Shown: one piece after another, positions 22,705-34,296 of the stretch
How the letters are laid out: every line of letters begins with the position of its first letter
Numbering within the stretch: position 1 is the stretch's first letter
Assembly (NCBI RefSeq): GCF_030272615.1
Contig: NC_081411.1
Span: forward strand, 160,934,971-160,998,970
Direction of reading: 5' to 3'
Length of the DNA: 64,000 nucleotides
From: Cryptomeria japonica
Taxonomy: Eukaryota; Streptophyta; Pinopsida; Cupressales; Cupressaceae
Position numbers and translations under genes: made by a program
Notes under the pieces: generated by a model
Told to the model about the DNA's origin: nothing
What the model saw: only the letters and a program-made list of their open reading frames with translations
Database searches by the model: none

Positions 22705-23975
22705 TTAGTTTACCGGTGCAAGATTCTCCACACTAGGTGAAGGATTAGGTTCTTCTGTAGGTGTATCATCACTCTTCTTTTTCCATATTTGGTTCATCTC
22801 TTCTCTGGTTTCCTCAATATTTACCTTTTGCTTGCCTTTTTGATCATCAGAATGATTAACCGGTTTGTTCTTTCTTGATCTACAAAATTTTACCATGTGT
22901 CTCGATTTATGACAATAATAACAGATCATTCCAGATGATCTCCAAGGTCCTGCATTGCCTCTTTCAGTTCTCCTTCTGCAATTCATAGCCACATGACCAA
23001 TATTGTTACAAATGATGCAAATGACATTAGTTACCTTTTCCATCTCAAATGGACTAAACCAGTTGACATAGGGTCTCAGCCAGTTCATGTTACCCAGGTT
23101 ATCATAGGTTCTCATCTAGTTGCCATTAGGTCTTGGATTCATGTGAGGTACTAGATTATTTGCTCCATGTTTGCATTCAACTGATCTAGATGTCCATACA
23201 TTTTGCATGTGAAATAATAACCTTGAAATCTCTTAGAAACATACCTAGTATTTGCATTATAGCTTGTATTTCCATTGGGTTTGTTTCTACACACATTTTC
23301 AATATGACCAATTTTATGAAAAACAAAGCAAACAGGTTTAAAAACCTTCTTACCGGTAGGCTTATTAGCCTTAGGAGTTGTTTTGTCCTTATTAATGTTG
23401 TTCTTTGTACCAGAAGATTCTCCTTTCTCAGATGTGTTAAAATCAAGTCCAGAAGTATCACCTTTCAACCTTTGTGATTGAATCTTCTCATCCAGCAAGG
23501 TAGAACTTTTGTTGAACTTTTCCAGTTTCTTTTTGGCTTCAATGAGTTCTCTGGTAAGATCTTCATTGTATTTAACAAGGGTTTCTCTTAGAGATGATGC
23601 CATTTCAAGATCTAGCTGCAAGGCCTCTTTTTCTTCTATCTCAACATGCCATTGATCATGCAAGGTTGCATTCTCTCATTTGATCTTAGCAATTTCATGA
23701 TCTCTTTCTTTGACAGGATCTTCAGCTGTCCTCCTGGCTTCTATTTCTATCACTCTTCTCATATTTAGCTTTTCACCGTTCAGTTTTTCAACTTCTTTAG
23801 CTAAAGCATCAATGTTGGCTTCTTTTGAAGAACTATTGTCAAATATTTCCAATAGTTGTTCAGTTAGCTCTCTCCTTTCGACTTGAGAAGCTTTGAATCT
23901 GACCCTTAGGGTTTCAAGCTCATCCTTACTAGCCTCAAGTACTCTAGCCATCTCAAAGTAGCTCATATCCCCCAT
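22705..23975 (-). pseudogene. ORF1: coiled coil plus four CCHC zinc knuckles
   Basis: Starts at an ATG at 23975 in a strong context (CCACCATGGGG). The first ~230 residues are heptad-rich helix (ELETLRVRFKAS ... EEKEALQLDLEM). Then come four zinc-knuckle units: CFVFHKIGHIENVC (second Cys to Phe), FTCKMYGH (first Cys lost, last Cys in a shifted frame), CIICNNIGHVAMNC (intact) and CYYCHKSRHMVKFC (Gly to Arg). It ends in IWKKKSDD and PSVENLAPVN at 22705. One TGA near 23675, a frameshift near 23180 and a stop before 23115 break it. There is no canonical Copia or Gypsy gag domain. It is probably a nucleocapsid-like RNA-binding protein. ORF2 follows on the same strand after about 500 bases. Confidence 0.75.
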
Positions 23976-24023
23976 GGTGGCTTTAGGGTTCCCTTCCAAG
24001 CGATTAAGCCTTAAATAAGTTAG

Positions 24024-24035
24024 GCTTCGATACCA
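24024..24035 (-). other. Primer-binding site of the 17720-25140 element
   Basis: Minus TGGTATCGAAGC, one base from the initiator-Met-tRNA site TGGTATCAGAGC-type sequence common in plant Copia elements, two bases inside the 5' LTR. Confidence 0.7.
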
Positions 24036-24037
24036 AT

Positions 24038-25140
24038 TGATAGACTTCAAAAGCACTAAGAGGGGGGGATGAATCAGTGACACCAAAAACAATACTACTT
24101 TAAACATTGAACGGTAGATATTTTTAACAAGTTTGTTAAACACTATGCATGCTATCCAAAATGATATTAAAGCATTCATAATAAGTTAAACATCCACCAT
24201 AACACAAGTATTTATACGTGGAAAAACCCAAATGGGAAAAACCACGATGAGATGAAACTCACAAGTTAATTAACTACAGTAATAGGTAACTAACCGGTTA
24301 AGGTCTACAAAAGTGCTCTGCTAGGAGCGAATCCTGTTAAAGATCCCAAATCTCTGTTAAAAGATATACCCTGTTAAACATAGTACCCTGTTAGGAGTAA
24401 CCTCGACAGAGGGCTTCTAAATCCAAACTAATGGATCACCTAGTTAGAGGATTTGTATAATGAATCTTGTTAGAGCCTACCCGGTTAGGGGATTTAACTG
24501 TGGTAGTGATTAGAAAACAACATGTGGTGTGATCTAGAAGTAGCACAACTTGCTTGAATAGATCCTTTTTTGTGCATTCAAAACTTCATTACCAACATAC
24601 TCTGCAATACTCTCAACACCTTAACACTTCTATCTTCGCATCAAATCAACATATCTCATATCTCATCATATGCAATTATATAAATATTTTGATTTCATGT
24701 CAGTCTTAGAAATTATATCACAATTTCCTAGGTGCAGTGTATCTAGACAATCAAACATAACTCATCACAAATCACCGCCAAAAATTGTCTGTTAGGGTAA
24801 CTCATCACACAATCAATAAATATCATTTGGAACATCAATATCGATTGGAGTTAACCATATCAACATGTAAACCGATTGTCTTTAATTGCTCCTTTGATAA
24901 TCTCTGCTGGATCTTTAGGTTGGTGTCGAGTCATCCATGTATTTCACATATATATATATATACCTGTTGTCTGCATGTACTAGTTTGATACTCTTTAAAC
25001 AAAACTTCTAATACCGATAGCAATATAACTCAAATAACTTTTGAAGTAACACTGGTAGATAATGTGATCATATGTGTGTGTACATGTTCCATCAATGACA
25101 ACATATGAAGTCATTCATTACAATCATCATCAAGCCAACA
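24038..25140 (-). repeat. 5' LTR of the 17720-25140 element
   Basis: 1,103 bases, matching 17720-18820. The shared LTR motif lies at about 24218-24242 (plus ACGTGGAAAAACCCAAATGG). TCCTC at 25141-25145 is the second target-site copy. Confidence 0.9.
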
Positions 25141-25145
25141 TCCTC

Positions 25146-25938
25146 ATCACTAGACCGGTTCTACAATTATCATGTTTGTCAAAGTGACAAACATATCCTT
25201 CCTTCTCTATACTGGCAACTCAACATATTTATCCAACTAATCTAATGCATATCTTTGATCTCATGCATCTAAGGCAACTTAGTGTTTCACCAGTTCATCT
25301 AGTGGGAGCCTTTAATTACCTGCCTTTAACTCTTTTGTCTTATCTCCAAGACTATGATGCATTCTATGTATGATAGGAGATAAGTTCCACTTACTAGTGG
25401 GAGTGGATCCTTGCTATTTGCTTATGACATTGCATCAATATGGCTTCCCTGTTTGAGTAACATATCTTCAAATAGGCACATGTGATCGGGTTTGGGCACA
25501 CTCACTGTGAATAGTCTCTTCAAATGGTGACTGCATCTTTATCCAGTGGGAGTCCTGCAGTTTCACATCCACATAGCATACTGATGGCATGCACATACTT
25601 CTTCTTTGATGTTGATGTGATTTTGTTAACATTCCCCCTCTTCATCATAATTAACAGCCCAACATCTTTGTCTCTTATAGATGTCATCATTTACCAGTTG
25701 TTATATCATACTGGTCTCCTATCCATATCTTAAGCACAAGTCAAACACTAACTTGTGTACTAGTGACTCCAATGGCCATTATGCAAGGTGAAATTTTCTC
25801 TTTTACCGGTGACCTGCTAAGCTAAGTGACATCAAAGGCATCACATCCGATATGCATCAATGGGAGTATGCCACATCCATCTCCGATACCAGTTACCATC
25901 CTATACCGGTTGACATCAATGAAAACACAATGCGAACA
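25146..25938 (-). repeat. 3' LTR (inner part) of the 16018-30709 element
   Basis: Continuation of the LTR at 16018-17719 beyond the nested insertion. It ends GCGAACA, followed at 25939 by ATCTCTCCCTTT (minus AAAGGGAGAGAT), a polypurine tract. A second tract (minus AAAGGGGGAGAAAG) lies about 80 bases further in. Confidence 0.7.
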
Positions 25939-27690
25939 ATCTCTCCCTTTGGCATTGATGTCAAAACATGTGGTATCCAACATACTATAGATTCTTTCTC
26001 CCCCTTTGACAACAATGGCAAAGGTAAGTGACAGGGTTTCTCTTCTCCTTGTTTCTACCCAGAACTGATACTTTTCTCCCCTGTTGCTCTACCGAATGCA
26101 TCTTCTCCTTTAACCTTTATACTTTACATCCTCTCAAATCATAGCATTTGAGATGGAGGGCTCAACCATCAACTGACAGCAATTGCTCAGCAACCAAGTG
26201 TATATGCAAACCGAAAACAGGTGCATAAACAAGTTTGAAACCAATTGAAGGCACATGTGTCAGTGAATACAACATACCTACCAATCAATCTGCATCATCT
26301 CCCCTTGAGATGCAGAAGTCATTCTGACCCCATAAGTTGATATCAAGTGTTGAGGCTAACACTAATACCAATTGTATCTTCTCTGATATTAAATGCATGT
26401 TCTCTTGTCCAGGGAACTCTCCTTCTTAGCAAGCAACACTCCCAGTGATCCAGTTGTGATTTCAATTGAATAGGCATTGAAAATATCTCACAATCCCAGA
26501 TACCTTCAAAGATACAAACATACTGGTACAACCATAGACACTTCCACACCCTTTGTGTCCAACAAGTCTGATACTAGTCAGAAAAAATGGTTGTCAACTC
26601 CCCCTGAGTCATGCATCTCAGGTCCACATTGCCATTCAGGTGTAAAACCAGAGCTCCAATCTTCACCATATACCAGTTGAGCTATGCATATGTGATCAAT
26701 CTACCACTATATCTACCACAGCCTATGACATGATCTGTGATGTACACAATGCCATACAATATCATCATCATGCCATAAATCAAACCGGTTATCCCACAAA
26801 GGATGCATGCATACATGATCAAATATCGGGCCAACATATGTCATTCAAGTCTTCATCAGCACCACCTGAGACACAAACTCATCATTCCATGCTATCGGGG
26901 CTAATGCAATGATCCCAAATCTCATTGTCTTGCATAACTTGCAAATACCTATTAGCATACATACCGGTAACATCCTGCACATACCGGTTTGTTGTACCAG
27001 TTCATCATCACTACTAGAGCACCTTCCTGTAACTCTTGTCTTCTTGTGTCAATTTGTATCTAATCCCAATTGCAAATTTTCCAACCATTGACACGTGCAG
27101 CACTGATCCATCTTTCATATGTAGGTGTATGGACAAGGCAACCACTACACACTCTTACCATCTCATTTTCTTCCTTCATACTGATAGTAGCTTGTTCTTC
27201 CATGTGTCCTCTTTCACTGAGGGGGTGATTGATATGGTCAATGTACTACTCCCCCTAAGGTCTTACATCTCCATTAAGCCTTAGGAGATATTACTTGTGC
27301 ATTGAATGCACAGTGCTAGTCCAAGGTCGTACACACTTATTTCTTCCTCCATACCTTCATGACTTCACTTTTCTTCCCATTTTCAATCTTGGGAGTAGGT
27401 CTTACCTTCTTTTCCTGATTGGTCTATGCTCTACCTGATTCTGCCACATGACTCAAAGCATTATTGTAGAAGCAAACAGTGTTCATGTTAATCAAATGAT
27501 TTGGGGACCTTCTGTCAAACCGATTAGACCATCTTCTTCTGGTCATGTTGTTGTGACCGGCAACTAGAACTGATGGACCTCTTGATCTTGCAGGGACATT
27601 TCTCCTTTGCTTCCATGTAGGTCTTTGACTTCCATATGCTCTATATTCATTTCCATGTTGAGCATAGCTGCTATATTAGTTGTTATGTGA
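25939..27690 (-). other. Interior of the 16018-30709 element without recognisable protein
   Basis: After the knuckle region of gag, 1.75 kb up to the 3' LTR. I translated the minus strand by eye and saw no protease, integrase, RT or RNase H motif. Stops are dense in all frames; the longest frame (26343-26549) has no family pattern. Either polymerase was never present or it is beyond recognition. Confidence 0.45.
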
Positions 27691-29319
27691 CTAAACTTTC
27701 TTGTTCCTGCATGCATGACTTCTATGCCTAGGTCTATTGTAGATATAACATACATAGTTTACATTTATTGCGGCAACAAATGGACTCATCTTACTATGCA
27801 TCTACATCTTGACATATTATGGCCATATGTATTACTTCTTGGACAGATAACATTATTATTTCTAAACCTTTTTATGCATTCATCTTCCTATGACCATAAT
27901 CTTTGAAAGAGAAGCAGTAACCGATAAAGAATGGCATGTGACTTACAAATTTGTTTTGCCATGCATGTGGAGATCTTCTGGTTTGGTAACTCCATGTCTT
28001 CTTCTCCGAGGATGGACCCTGGGATGTTCACTTTCTGTAGTTTCTCCATCTGATCCCTTCCTTTCCCACACTTGCTTTGTCTTGTGGGCGGTAGCATTTC
28101 CTTGTCCTCTATAGGTAGGAGGTCTTCTTTGTTGTCTTCTCATGTTCTTTCTTCTGGTGAAGCTTCCTTCTCCCATCTTCCCTTTTCCTTTGGGATCTAA
28201 ATTGTTTCTCCTTCTTGCAGCACCAGTCTTCATCCTTGTCTCCATGTCTTCACCGGTTGTGGTTAGATCTACCTTCTTACGGGGAGCATCTCTAACTATG
28301 AAGGTTTGACCTAAGTTATCTCCATTTTACGAGACAAACAAAATGTCATTGTGGGGGACATTCTTGCTAGTGGAGCATTCACCGGCACCACTTCCTAATC
28401 CACTGGTATCCTTGGTATGCTTTTTCTTTTTCAACATTTTGTCCAAGACATCACTTCTACCATCAAATTGGATTCTTACCTTGAGCTCATCCTCACATTT
28501 CTCAAGAGTATTTCGGAGAATCTCCATTTCTCCTACTAGCTATTGATATTCTTTATCCTTGACTTCTAGCTCAGATGCTAGATCATTACACTAGCACACC
28601 TTGGTGTCTTCTTGTTGAGTCTTTAATTCTAAGACACATTTCTCAAATTCTTCAAGGCATTTGATCAATTGGTTTTGCTCCACAATTGCAGCATTCTTGA
28701 ATAACTTGTACTCATTCCTTACTCTACTAACTTCTTTGAGTGCACTTACAAGTTCTCCTTCAAGATCAACTTTTGCTTCTTCTTCTTCTTCTTCTTCTTC
28801 ACCTTCACTATCACTGCCAAACACATCTTGTCGGTGGGATCTATTTGCCTTATCACTTTCAGATGTGTGCTCCTCACTTTCTGTCTCTTGGGCCATGAAG
28901 AGGTGGGTTCCTTCTTCATCATTGTTGTGGTTGCTAACATATCTGCCTTCATCATCTACAAATACATGAGTTGCATTTCTCATCTTTTCTTCACAAACCG
29001 GTTCTACAGTGGTAGGCTCATTTCCATAGATATTCTTCAATCTGTCCCATAGACTCTTTGTCGATTTCAATCTATCCACCTGTGAGGAGATATCATCTGC
29101 GAGCCCACAAAATTTAGCCTTCATTTCTACATCATTGCACTGGTTTCTTCTTTCTGCATTTGAATTGGTGGGAGAACTGACTTTACTAGGGAAGCCATTA
29201 ACAACTGACATCCACACATCAAACCTTAAGGAGGATGGGTAGACTTCCATCCTATAACTCCAAATAGAAAAATTAGAACCATCAAATATAGGAGTAGGGA
29301 CTGAAACAAAACAAACCAT
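27690..29319 (-). pseudogene. Copia gag of the 16018-30709 element, with coiled coil and degraded zinc knuckles
   Basis: From an ATG at 29319 the minus strand encodes a Copia gag N-terminus: PIFDGSNFSIWSYRMEVY, FDVWMSVVNGFPS, then LWDRLKNIYG. An acidic Glu run (from (CTT)n at about 28775-28800) is followed by a coiled coil and a basic Arg-rich region (28200-28050). One frame holds from 29346 to 27943 with only a few stops. Then, after a frameshift, three decayed knuckles follow: CFSFKDYGHRKMNA, CPRSNTYGHNMSRC and CYIYNRPRHRSHAC (27950-27700). There is no protease after it. This is a structural protein of a dead retroelement. Confidence 0.75.
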
Positions 29320-29377
29320 TGTGTTCAAATACCAGAATCTACCCAAGCTAGAGAAATCTTATTAACAAGGAAGCCAG

Positions 29378-29389
29378 GCTCTGATACCA
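29378..29389 (-). other. Primer-binding site of the 16018-30709 element
   Basis: Minus TGGTATCAGAGC, the initiator-Met-tRNA complement typical of plant Copia elements, two bases inside the 5' LTR. Confidence 0.85.
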
Positions 29390-29391
29390 AT

Positions 29392-30709
29392 TGTTGAACA
29401 TAAGATGCCACTGAGAAGGGGGTTGAATAAGTGATTTCCAATCTCAGCCCTTTTCCAGCCTATGTGAGTAAACCGGTTAATAGATGTAACATAAAATAGA
29501 TGTTGGTTAGAAGGGAGAATGACATAAATGCAACCACACATAAAAGGGATACCACATAAAACCATATGTACGAGGAAAACCCAAGATGGGAAAAACCTCA
29601 GTGAGAAATGCTGCTAGGGACTACTACTCCAATCTAGCCTCACAATGAAACATTCAATTACAATATTTAGGTCACCAACCCAAGGAGTACCACTCCTTCT
29701 TTAGGGCACCAACCCTTGCACCGATCTCCAACTCAATGATTACAAAATCATATTTTGAATACAAAAGTTGTCTTCTTGTTACAAAAGAACTTTGTAACTC
29801 TCATGTATGTCTCTCCACCAGTTCTCCACTCTACAGATCTCTGTCGGTTCTCTGCTCACCTTCTCTCAGCTGTAAACTTATCAGTTCAGCCTCTTCTCCT
29901 TCTCTATCGGTTCTTCCCTTTGCAGACTACTGGTTCTCAGCTTGCCGGTTACACTGCTGCTATCCACCACCGATCTTGATCACTCAGTCAGATGTCAACC
30001 ATCTGATTCTTGTTGGTTCTTAGTTTGCCTTCTCTGCAATCTTCTATGACTCTTCTCTGCCAGTTTGGTCATCACCAATTTACTCCTTTGTTCGACTCCA
30101 TGGCCATCTATAGGTTTCCTCACTGTTGCCAATTTGAACTCTTCAACCCTATTCTCTCTCACACTCAGTCTCTTCTTCTTCTTATTCTCGTTGAGCACTT
30201 GATTGATTTTACTTCTTCACCAATAGCACCACTCTATCATTCAGCAACCAACCTCATCGATTTTGACTTGCATATTTACAAACAAGTCTTCCCACCAGAA
30301 ACCAATTCAAACATCAAGTCGTTAGGATTTCTTCTTCGACCTTGAGGCAAACCAAATCCAATCAAATCTCTCTCTAGAGATTTACCTCCTGCAATCGATT
30401 AACCAAATCCACCAATTATGCAGCTTCCAATACACATTTGATAAGTTTATCAAACATGGCTCTTTCTTCAGTCTGCACTTGTCAAACACCTATGAAGCAA
30501 TCATGTAGATAGCTTCACCTACTTTGATCAACACTTGGACACTTGGCCTCGATCATGAAGTCATCAAATCAAGTTTATATCATCTAATCAGGCTTGAGCC
30601 GCACTCTTTGCCTCTTCGACCCATGAAACATGCTATCAACATTAATGTCGACCAATTACCACCTACCTCACTGACAACACTTTCACCATCCTGTGCATGC
30701 ATGCCACTT
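29392..30709 (-). repeat. 5' LTR of the 16018-30709 element, truncated
   Basis: Matches 16018 to about 17349. It ends abruptly at GCCACTTCA (30709), where the matching LTR continues CCTCCATGTGG but here a Copia protease ORF begins. About 1.2 kb of LTR is therefore missing. Confidence 0.8.
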
Positions 30710-33700
30710 CAAGAATGGGGTCACATGTGAGAATCCCCAAGTTCAAGTACCCAAAGTTCTCCTCAAAATCTAAACCATCACAAGAAGTGTGATCATCATG
30801 TGAAGAATCATCATATGTGAAATCAGTATCATCAACAAAATCTAAAACGGAGTATAAACGAGATGCATGATCAACCACCCCACTCACAATGATAGCTCTA
30901 GTCTCCACGTCTCTAATGAAAATTGACTCATGTGTGAACTCCACAATTCTCTTTGTTGCGCCATGTGTCATTTGATAGATGGAAAGGAGATTCTTTGTCA
31001 AATGGGGTACACACAACACATCATTGAAGGATTTATCCCCAATGTCAATAGAACATTCCCCAATCACATTCATGTATGTATGATTGCCCATCAAAATTTG
31101 CGGCATGGTGCAAGGCTCAAATGAAGAGAACATTGACTGCGAAGATTTCATATGATGAGAAGCCCCTGAATCTAGAAGCCATCTCCCTGAATCATGACTT
31201 GTAGTAGCACAAAGAGATTTTCCTTTTCTTGTCCCAAAAGAGTGAGTCTTCCCACTTGTAGAAGCCATGAATGCTTGCCCTTTCCCTTTTGATTGTGTGG
31301 AAGTGGAAGTTGATGAATCATCCTTGTTGTAGATATTAGGTAAACCAATGTTATGCTTTTTGATGATGTGTATGAGCTCATCAATCTTCTTAGAATGGCA
31401 ACGACGCTCCTCATGACCAAAATTTTTACAATAGGCACAAGTAGGTCTCTCCCTCTTTGGTGAATTGTCCCTCTTGGAAGAGGATGAATCTCCTTGTTGT
31501 GGAGAAGGTGATGCTTTGTCCATAGGCTTTGATTGTCATTTCTTCTTGTTTGAGTTGTCCTTTCCTTGATTTCCTTTGTTCCCTTGATTTGCCACTAATG
31601 CTTGAGACTTAGAAGCCTTAAGAATTTCCATGCTTATCAACTTAGTTTGTTTCATCATCAACATTTCGGCAAAAGCATCAAATGTAGGCATTGTGTAGCT
31701 TGAACCCATTGTCATCCTATGGGTTTGAAAACTAGAAACAAATTTTGCATATTCTTGTGGAAGCTTTCCCATTAAGTTGAAGATCAGTTGAGTATCCTTC
31801 TTATCAATGTCCCAATCTTTGAGTTGTGCCCTCAACTCTTTTGCCTTAGTGACATAATCTTGTATAGTATCAAAGTTCTTGGGATCCAACATGGTGAGAT
31901 CACTATCAATCTAATATTCCCTAATCTCATCAACTTTACCATACAAGTCTTGAAATTTTTGCCAAGCATCCTTGATTAGAGTACATTTCTCAATATGAAA
32001 TATGAGATCCTTTGATACATACTTTCTTAAGGTACCAATTGCCATCATATTTTTAGTGAGCCAATCCAAGTGACCAACAGGATCAGCCTTAGGATCAGAG
32101 GGAACAATAATAGTTCCATCAATATTATTGGAGTTGAGGAAAATTCAACTCTACAACTCCCAAAGTTCACTTGCATGCAAACCTGTCATAAAAAGAGAGA
32201 AGCAAAAAAACTATGGAGGCCAGAATTCACAGATCCAGAAAAAAGGAGTCATATTGATTGTGCAAGAAGAATGAAATTCAATAATTACAGTTGTTATGAA
32301 AATATGAGGAGAGAATCCTTATAAAAGGATACTCGAAACCCTAAATGTGAAAACCCTAAAGAATTATAAGATTCCTTAGTTTAGCTTAAGCGTAGAGTAT
32401 AATAGACTAATAATTAAATAAATAATTATTAGCTAATAAAAGATTACTCTAACACCCCACCTTAAGATGAACCTAGGGAATAGCTAAAAAACAAATAAGG
32501 ACTGAAAAACATGTGAAAAATGAAGGAAAGCAACAATGGCTTCTGACAACTAGGCTTTATGAGGTACCCAAGTACAATAAAATCTCTGTAAAGTGGAGAA
32601 AAAGGAGAAAACCCTGTTGGAACAAAACTCCTCTCCAAGAAGAGATGAAATTTCAAGTGAAGGACTAAGAAGCCTCCAAACAAGAGTGTTCCAAAAGATA
32701 GGAACAAAAAGAAGAGAATGAAGAACACCACTGAAGCATGAAATAGCTGCAAACACTATCAAAGAGTAATTGCTGATTTGAAGAACCTCCACTGAAATAG
32801 AACATGACTAGGTAGAGAAGACTGTAATATGCAAGAGTGCCCTCAAATGACACTACTCAAATTAGATGCCAAACAAAGGCAAACAACTGAACTCGAAGAT
32901 ACAGATGACATGAAACACAAAAGCCTGAAGAGCTAATCAATCGAATGAAGGAAGCATTAGAACCAGCATGAAAAACATCCCCATAATGCGAAAAAGGGAG
33001 AGGGGTAGGTAAACTGAAAAAAGAATGGCCAACAACATCTACATGATGAAGAACTAGGAACATCGAAGGTGCAAAGAAAGTACATAGTCTCATGGAAGGA
33101 ACACTCACTTGACACACATCATAAGGTTAGTGTCATGGAAGTAACACTCACTTGACAAAGGTAGATGGCAAATAAAAGGAAAACATCAACCCCCCCATGG
33201 CACTTTATAAGTGTTGAAAAACAAAAAACTGAATAAAATATACCTGGAGCAGAATCTGGAAAGAAAACTCATATGAATGGAAAGAACACAGAACAAGATT
33301 TCCAACAATATAAAGTTTTCGAAAAATAGAGTTTGGATGTTCAAGTTATGTCTCCCGAAGTGCAAAAAGGAACCTTTTACTTTGATAGAAAACAACGCCA
33401 TCAAAATAAAAAAATCAAAAGTTCAAACCTCTAGATCTAGATAGAGATCAGAAAGAGCTTTTCTACGATATAAGGTTTTGCAAAAAATGCCTTTGTATGA
33501 CCAAGTTACGGCTAAAAGAAAAAAACACCTCTTGTAGGGCATAAAAAAAGTAAAGAAAAAAAAATGATGAAAATTTTCAAACGCATTTGTAGGTATAGGC
33601 ATACAGATTTTTGAGCCTCAAAAAAATGTGCCAATAAAAATCATACCCTAGATGCCCTTGTCACAAAAAATAGGCAAATTCATGGAATCGGCCTTTTGAA

Positions 33701-34296
33701 TCCAACTGTGGAGGTCCTTTTGGCACCAAAATGTACCAAACAATCAGCTACCCCTAGAAATAGAAAAACAAAACTACACAAACCCCCGAATACATAGATC
33801 TGAAAAACAAGGCCCAAAATCTCTCATGAAGAGAACAGAGACATGCAGATCTGGAGCTCTGATACCATATTAGAGTTGAGAAAAAATCAACTCTACAGCT
33901 CCCAAAGATCACCTGCATGCAAACCTATCACAGAAAGAGAAGCAAAAAAGCTATGGAGGCCAGAATTCAAAGATCTAGAAAAGAGGAGTCATATTGATTG
34001 TGCAAAAAGAATGTAATTCAATAATTACAGTTGTTATGAAAATACAAAGAGAGAATCCTTATAAAAAGATACTCGAAACCCCAAAGGTGAAAACAATAAA
34101 AAATCATAAGATTCCTTAGTTTAGCTTAAGCATAGAGTATAATAGACTAATAATTAAATAAATAATTACTAACTAAAAAAATATTACTCTAACAAATATA
34201 ATGAGTTAGTCCTTTTTCCATAAGTTTACTCCATGCATCAATTTTTCGAGTAGAATAATTATGAGGAGTTAAGAGAGGAAACTTAGAAGAACCCAT
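30710..34296 (-). pseudogene. Copia gag-protease gene, split by a nested LTR element
   Basis: Gag starts at an ATG at 34296 (MGSSKFPLLTPHNYSTRKID), is interrupted after 34 codons by the insertion at 32126-34194, and resumes in the same frame at 32120 (DGTIIVPSDPKADPVGHLDW). It continues with LDPKNFDTIQDYVTKAKEL, a zinc knuckle CAYCKNFGHEERRC (about 31450-31405), and an aspartic protease with RWLLDSGASHHMKS (about 31190) and MGNHTYMNV. Only two in-frame stops interrupt it (near 31905 and 31534). It ends at a pre-integrase-like FGYLNLGIL where it meets a foreign LTR at 30709/30710, so integrase and RT are lost. It is related to the gag-protease at 13787 and 58527 but keeps the catalytic DSGA. 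Confidence 0.85.
32126..34194 (-). mobile_element. Short non-autonomous LTR element inserted in Copia gag
   Basis: 2,069 bp on the minus strand. LTRs at 32126-32454 and 33868-34194 begin (minus) TGTTAGAG and end CAACTC(C/T)AATA. The 5-bp duplication AATAT flanks it (32121-32125 and 34195-34199). The primer site (minus TGGTATCAGAGC) is at 33856-33867, directly against the 5' LTR, and the polypurine tract is at 32455-32463. The 1.4-kb interior shows no gag or pol. The same family is complete at 46160-48361 on the plus strand and truncated at 2956-3551. It would need proteins from another Copia element. Confidence 0.92.

Larger units (their letters stand above)
17720..25140 (-). mobile_element. 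Complete LTR retrotransposon without polymerase, carrying ORF1 and a long unknown ORF2
   Basis: A full 7,421-bp element on the minus strand. LTRs at 17720-18820 and 24038-25140 have TG...CA ends (minus TGTTGGCTTGATGATG ... GAAGTCTATCA). It is flanked by the 5-bp duplication TCCTC (17715-17719 and 25141-25145). A primer-binding site and polypurine tract sit where expected. The interior, read in LTR sense, holds ORF1 (23975-22705) with a coiled coil and four CCHC knuckles and ORF2 (22206-19074), about 1,040 codons, with no protease, integrase, RT or RNase H motif. It must have depended on another element for reverse transcription. By eye the LTRs show about 21 differences in the first ~250 aligned bases, so the insertion is old. 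Confidence 0.9.
16018..30709 (-). mobile_element. Copia-type LTR element with 2.5-kb LTRs, minus strand, split by a nested element
   Basis: The 3' LTR (minus sense) is 16018-17719 continued at 25146-25938, interrupted by the 17720-25140 element. The 5' LTR is 29392-30709, truncated at its outer end where it meets a Copia gag fragment. Both LTRs start on the plus strand with T(G/A)TTGAACA and stay similar throughout. The primer site is at 29378-29389; purine tracts next to the 3' LTR lie at 25939-26030. The interior encodes gag with a coiled coil and degraded zinc knuckles, but I recognise no polymerase in the remaining 1.75 kb. CTAAC at 16013-16017 may be the left target-site copy; the right one is lost. 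Confidence 0.8.
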
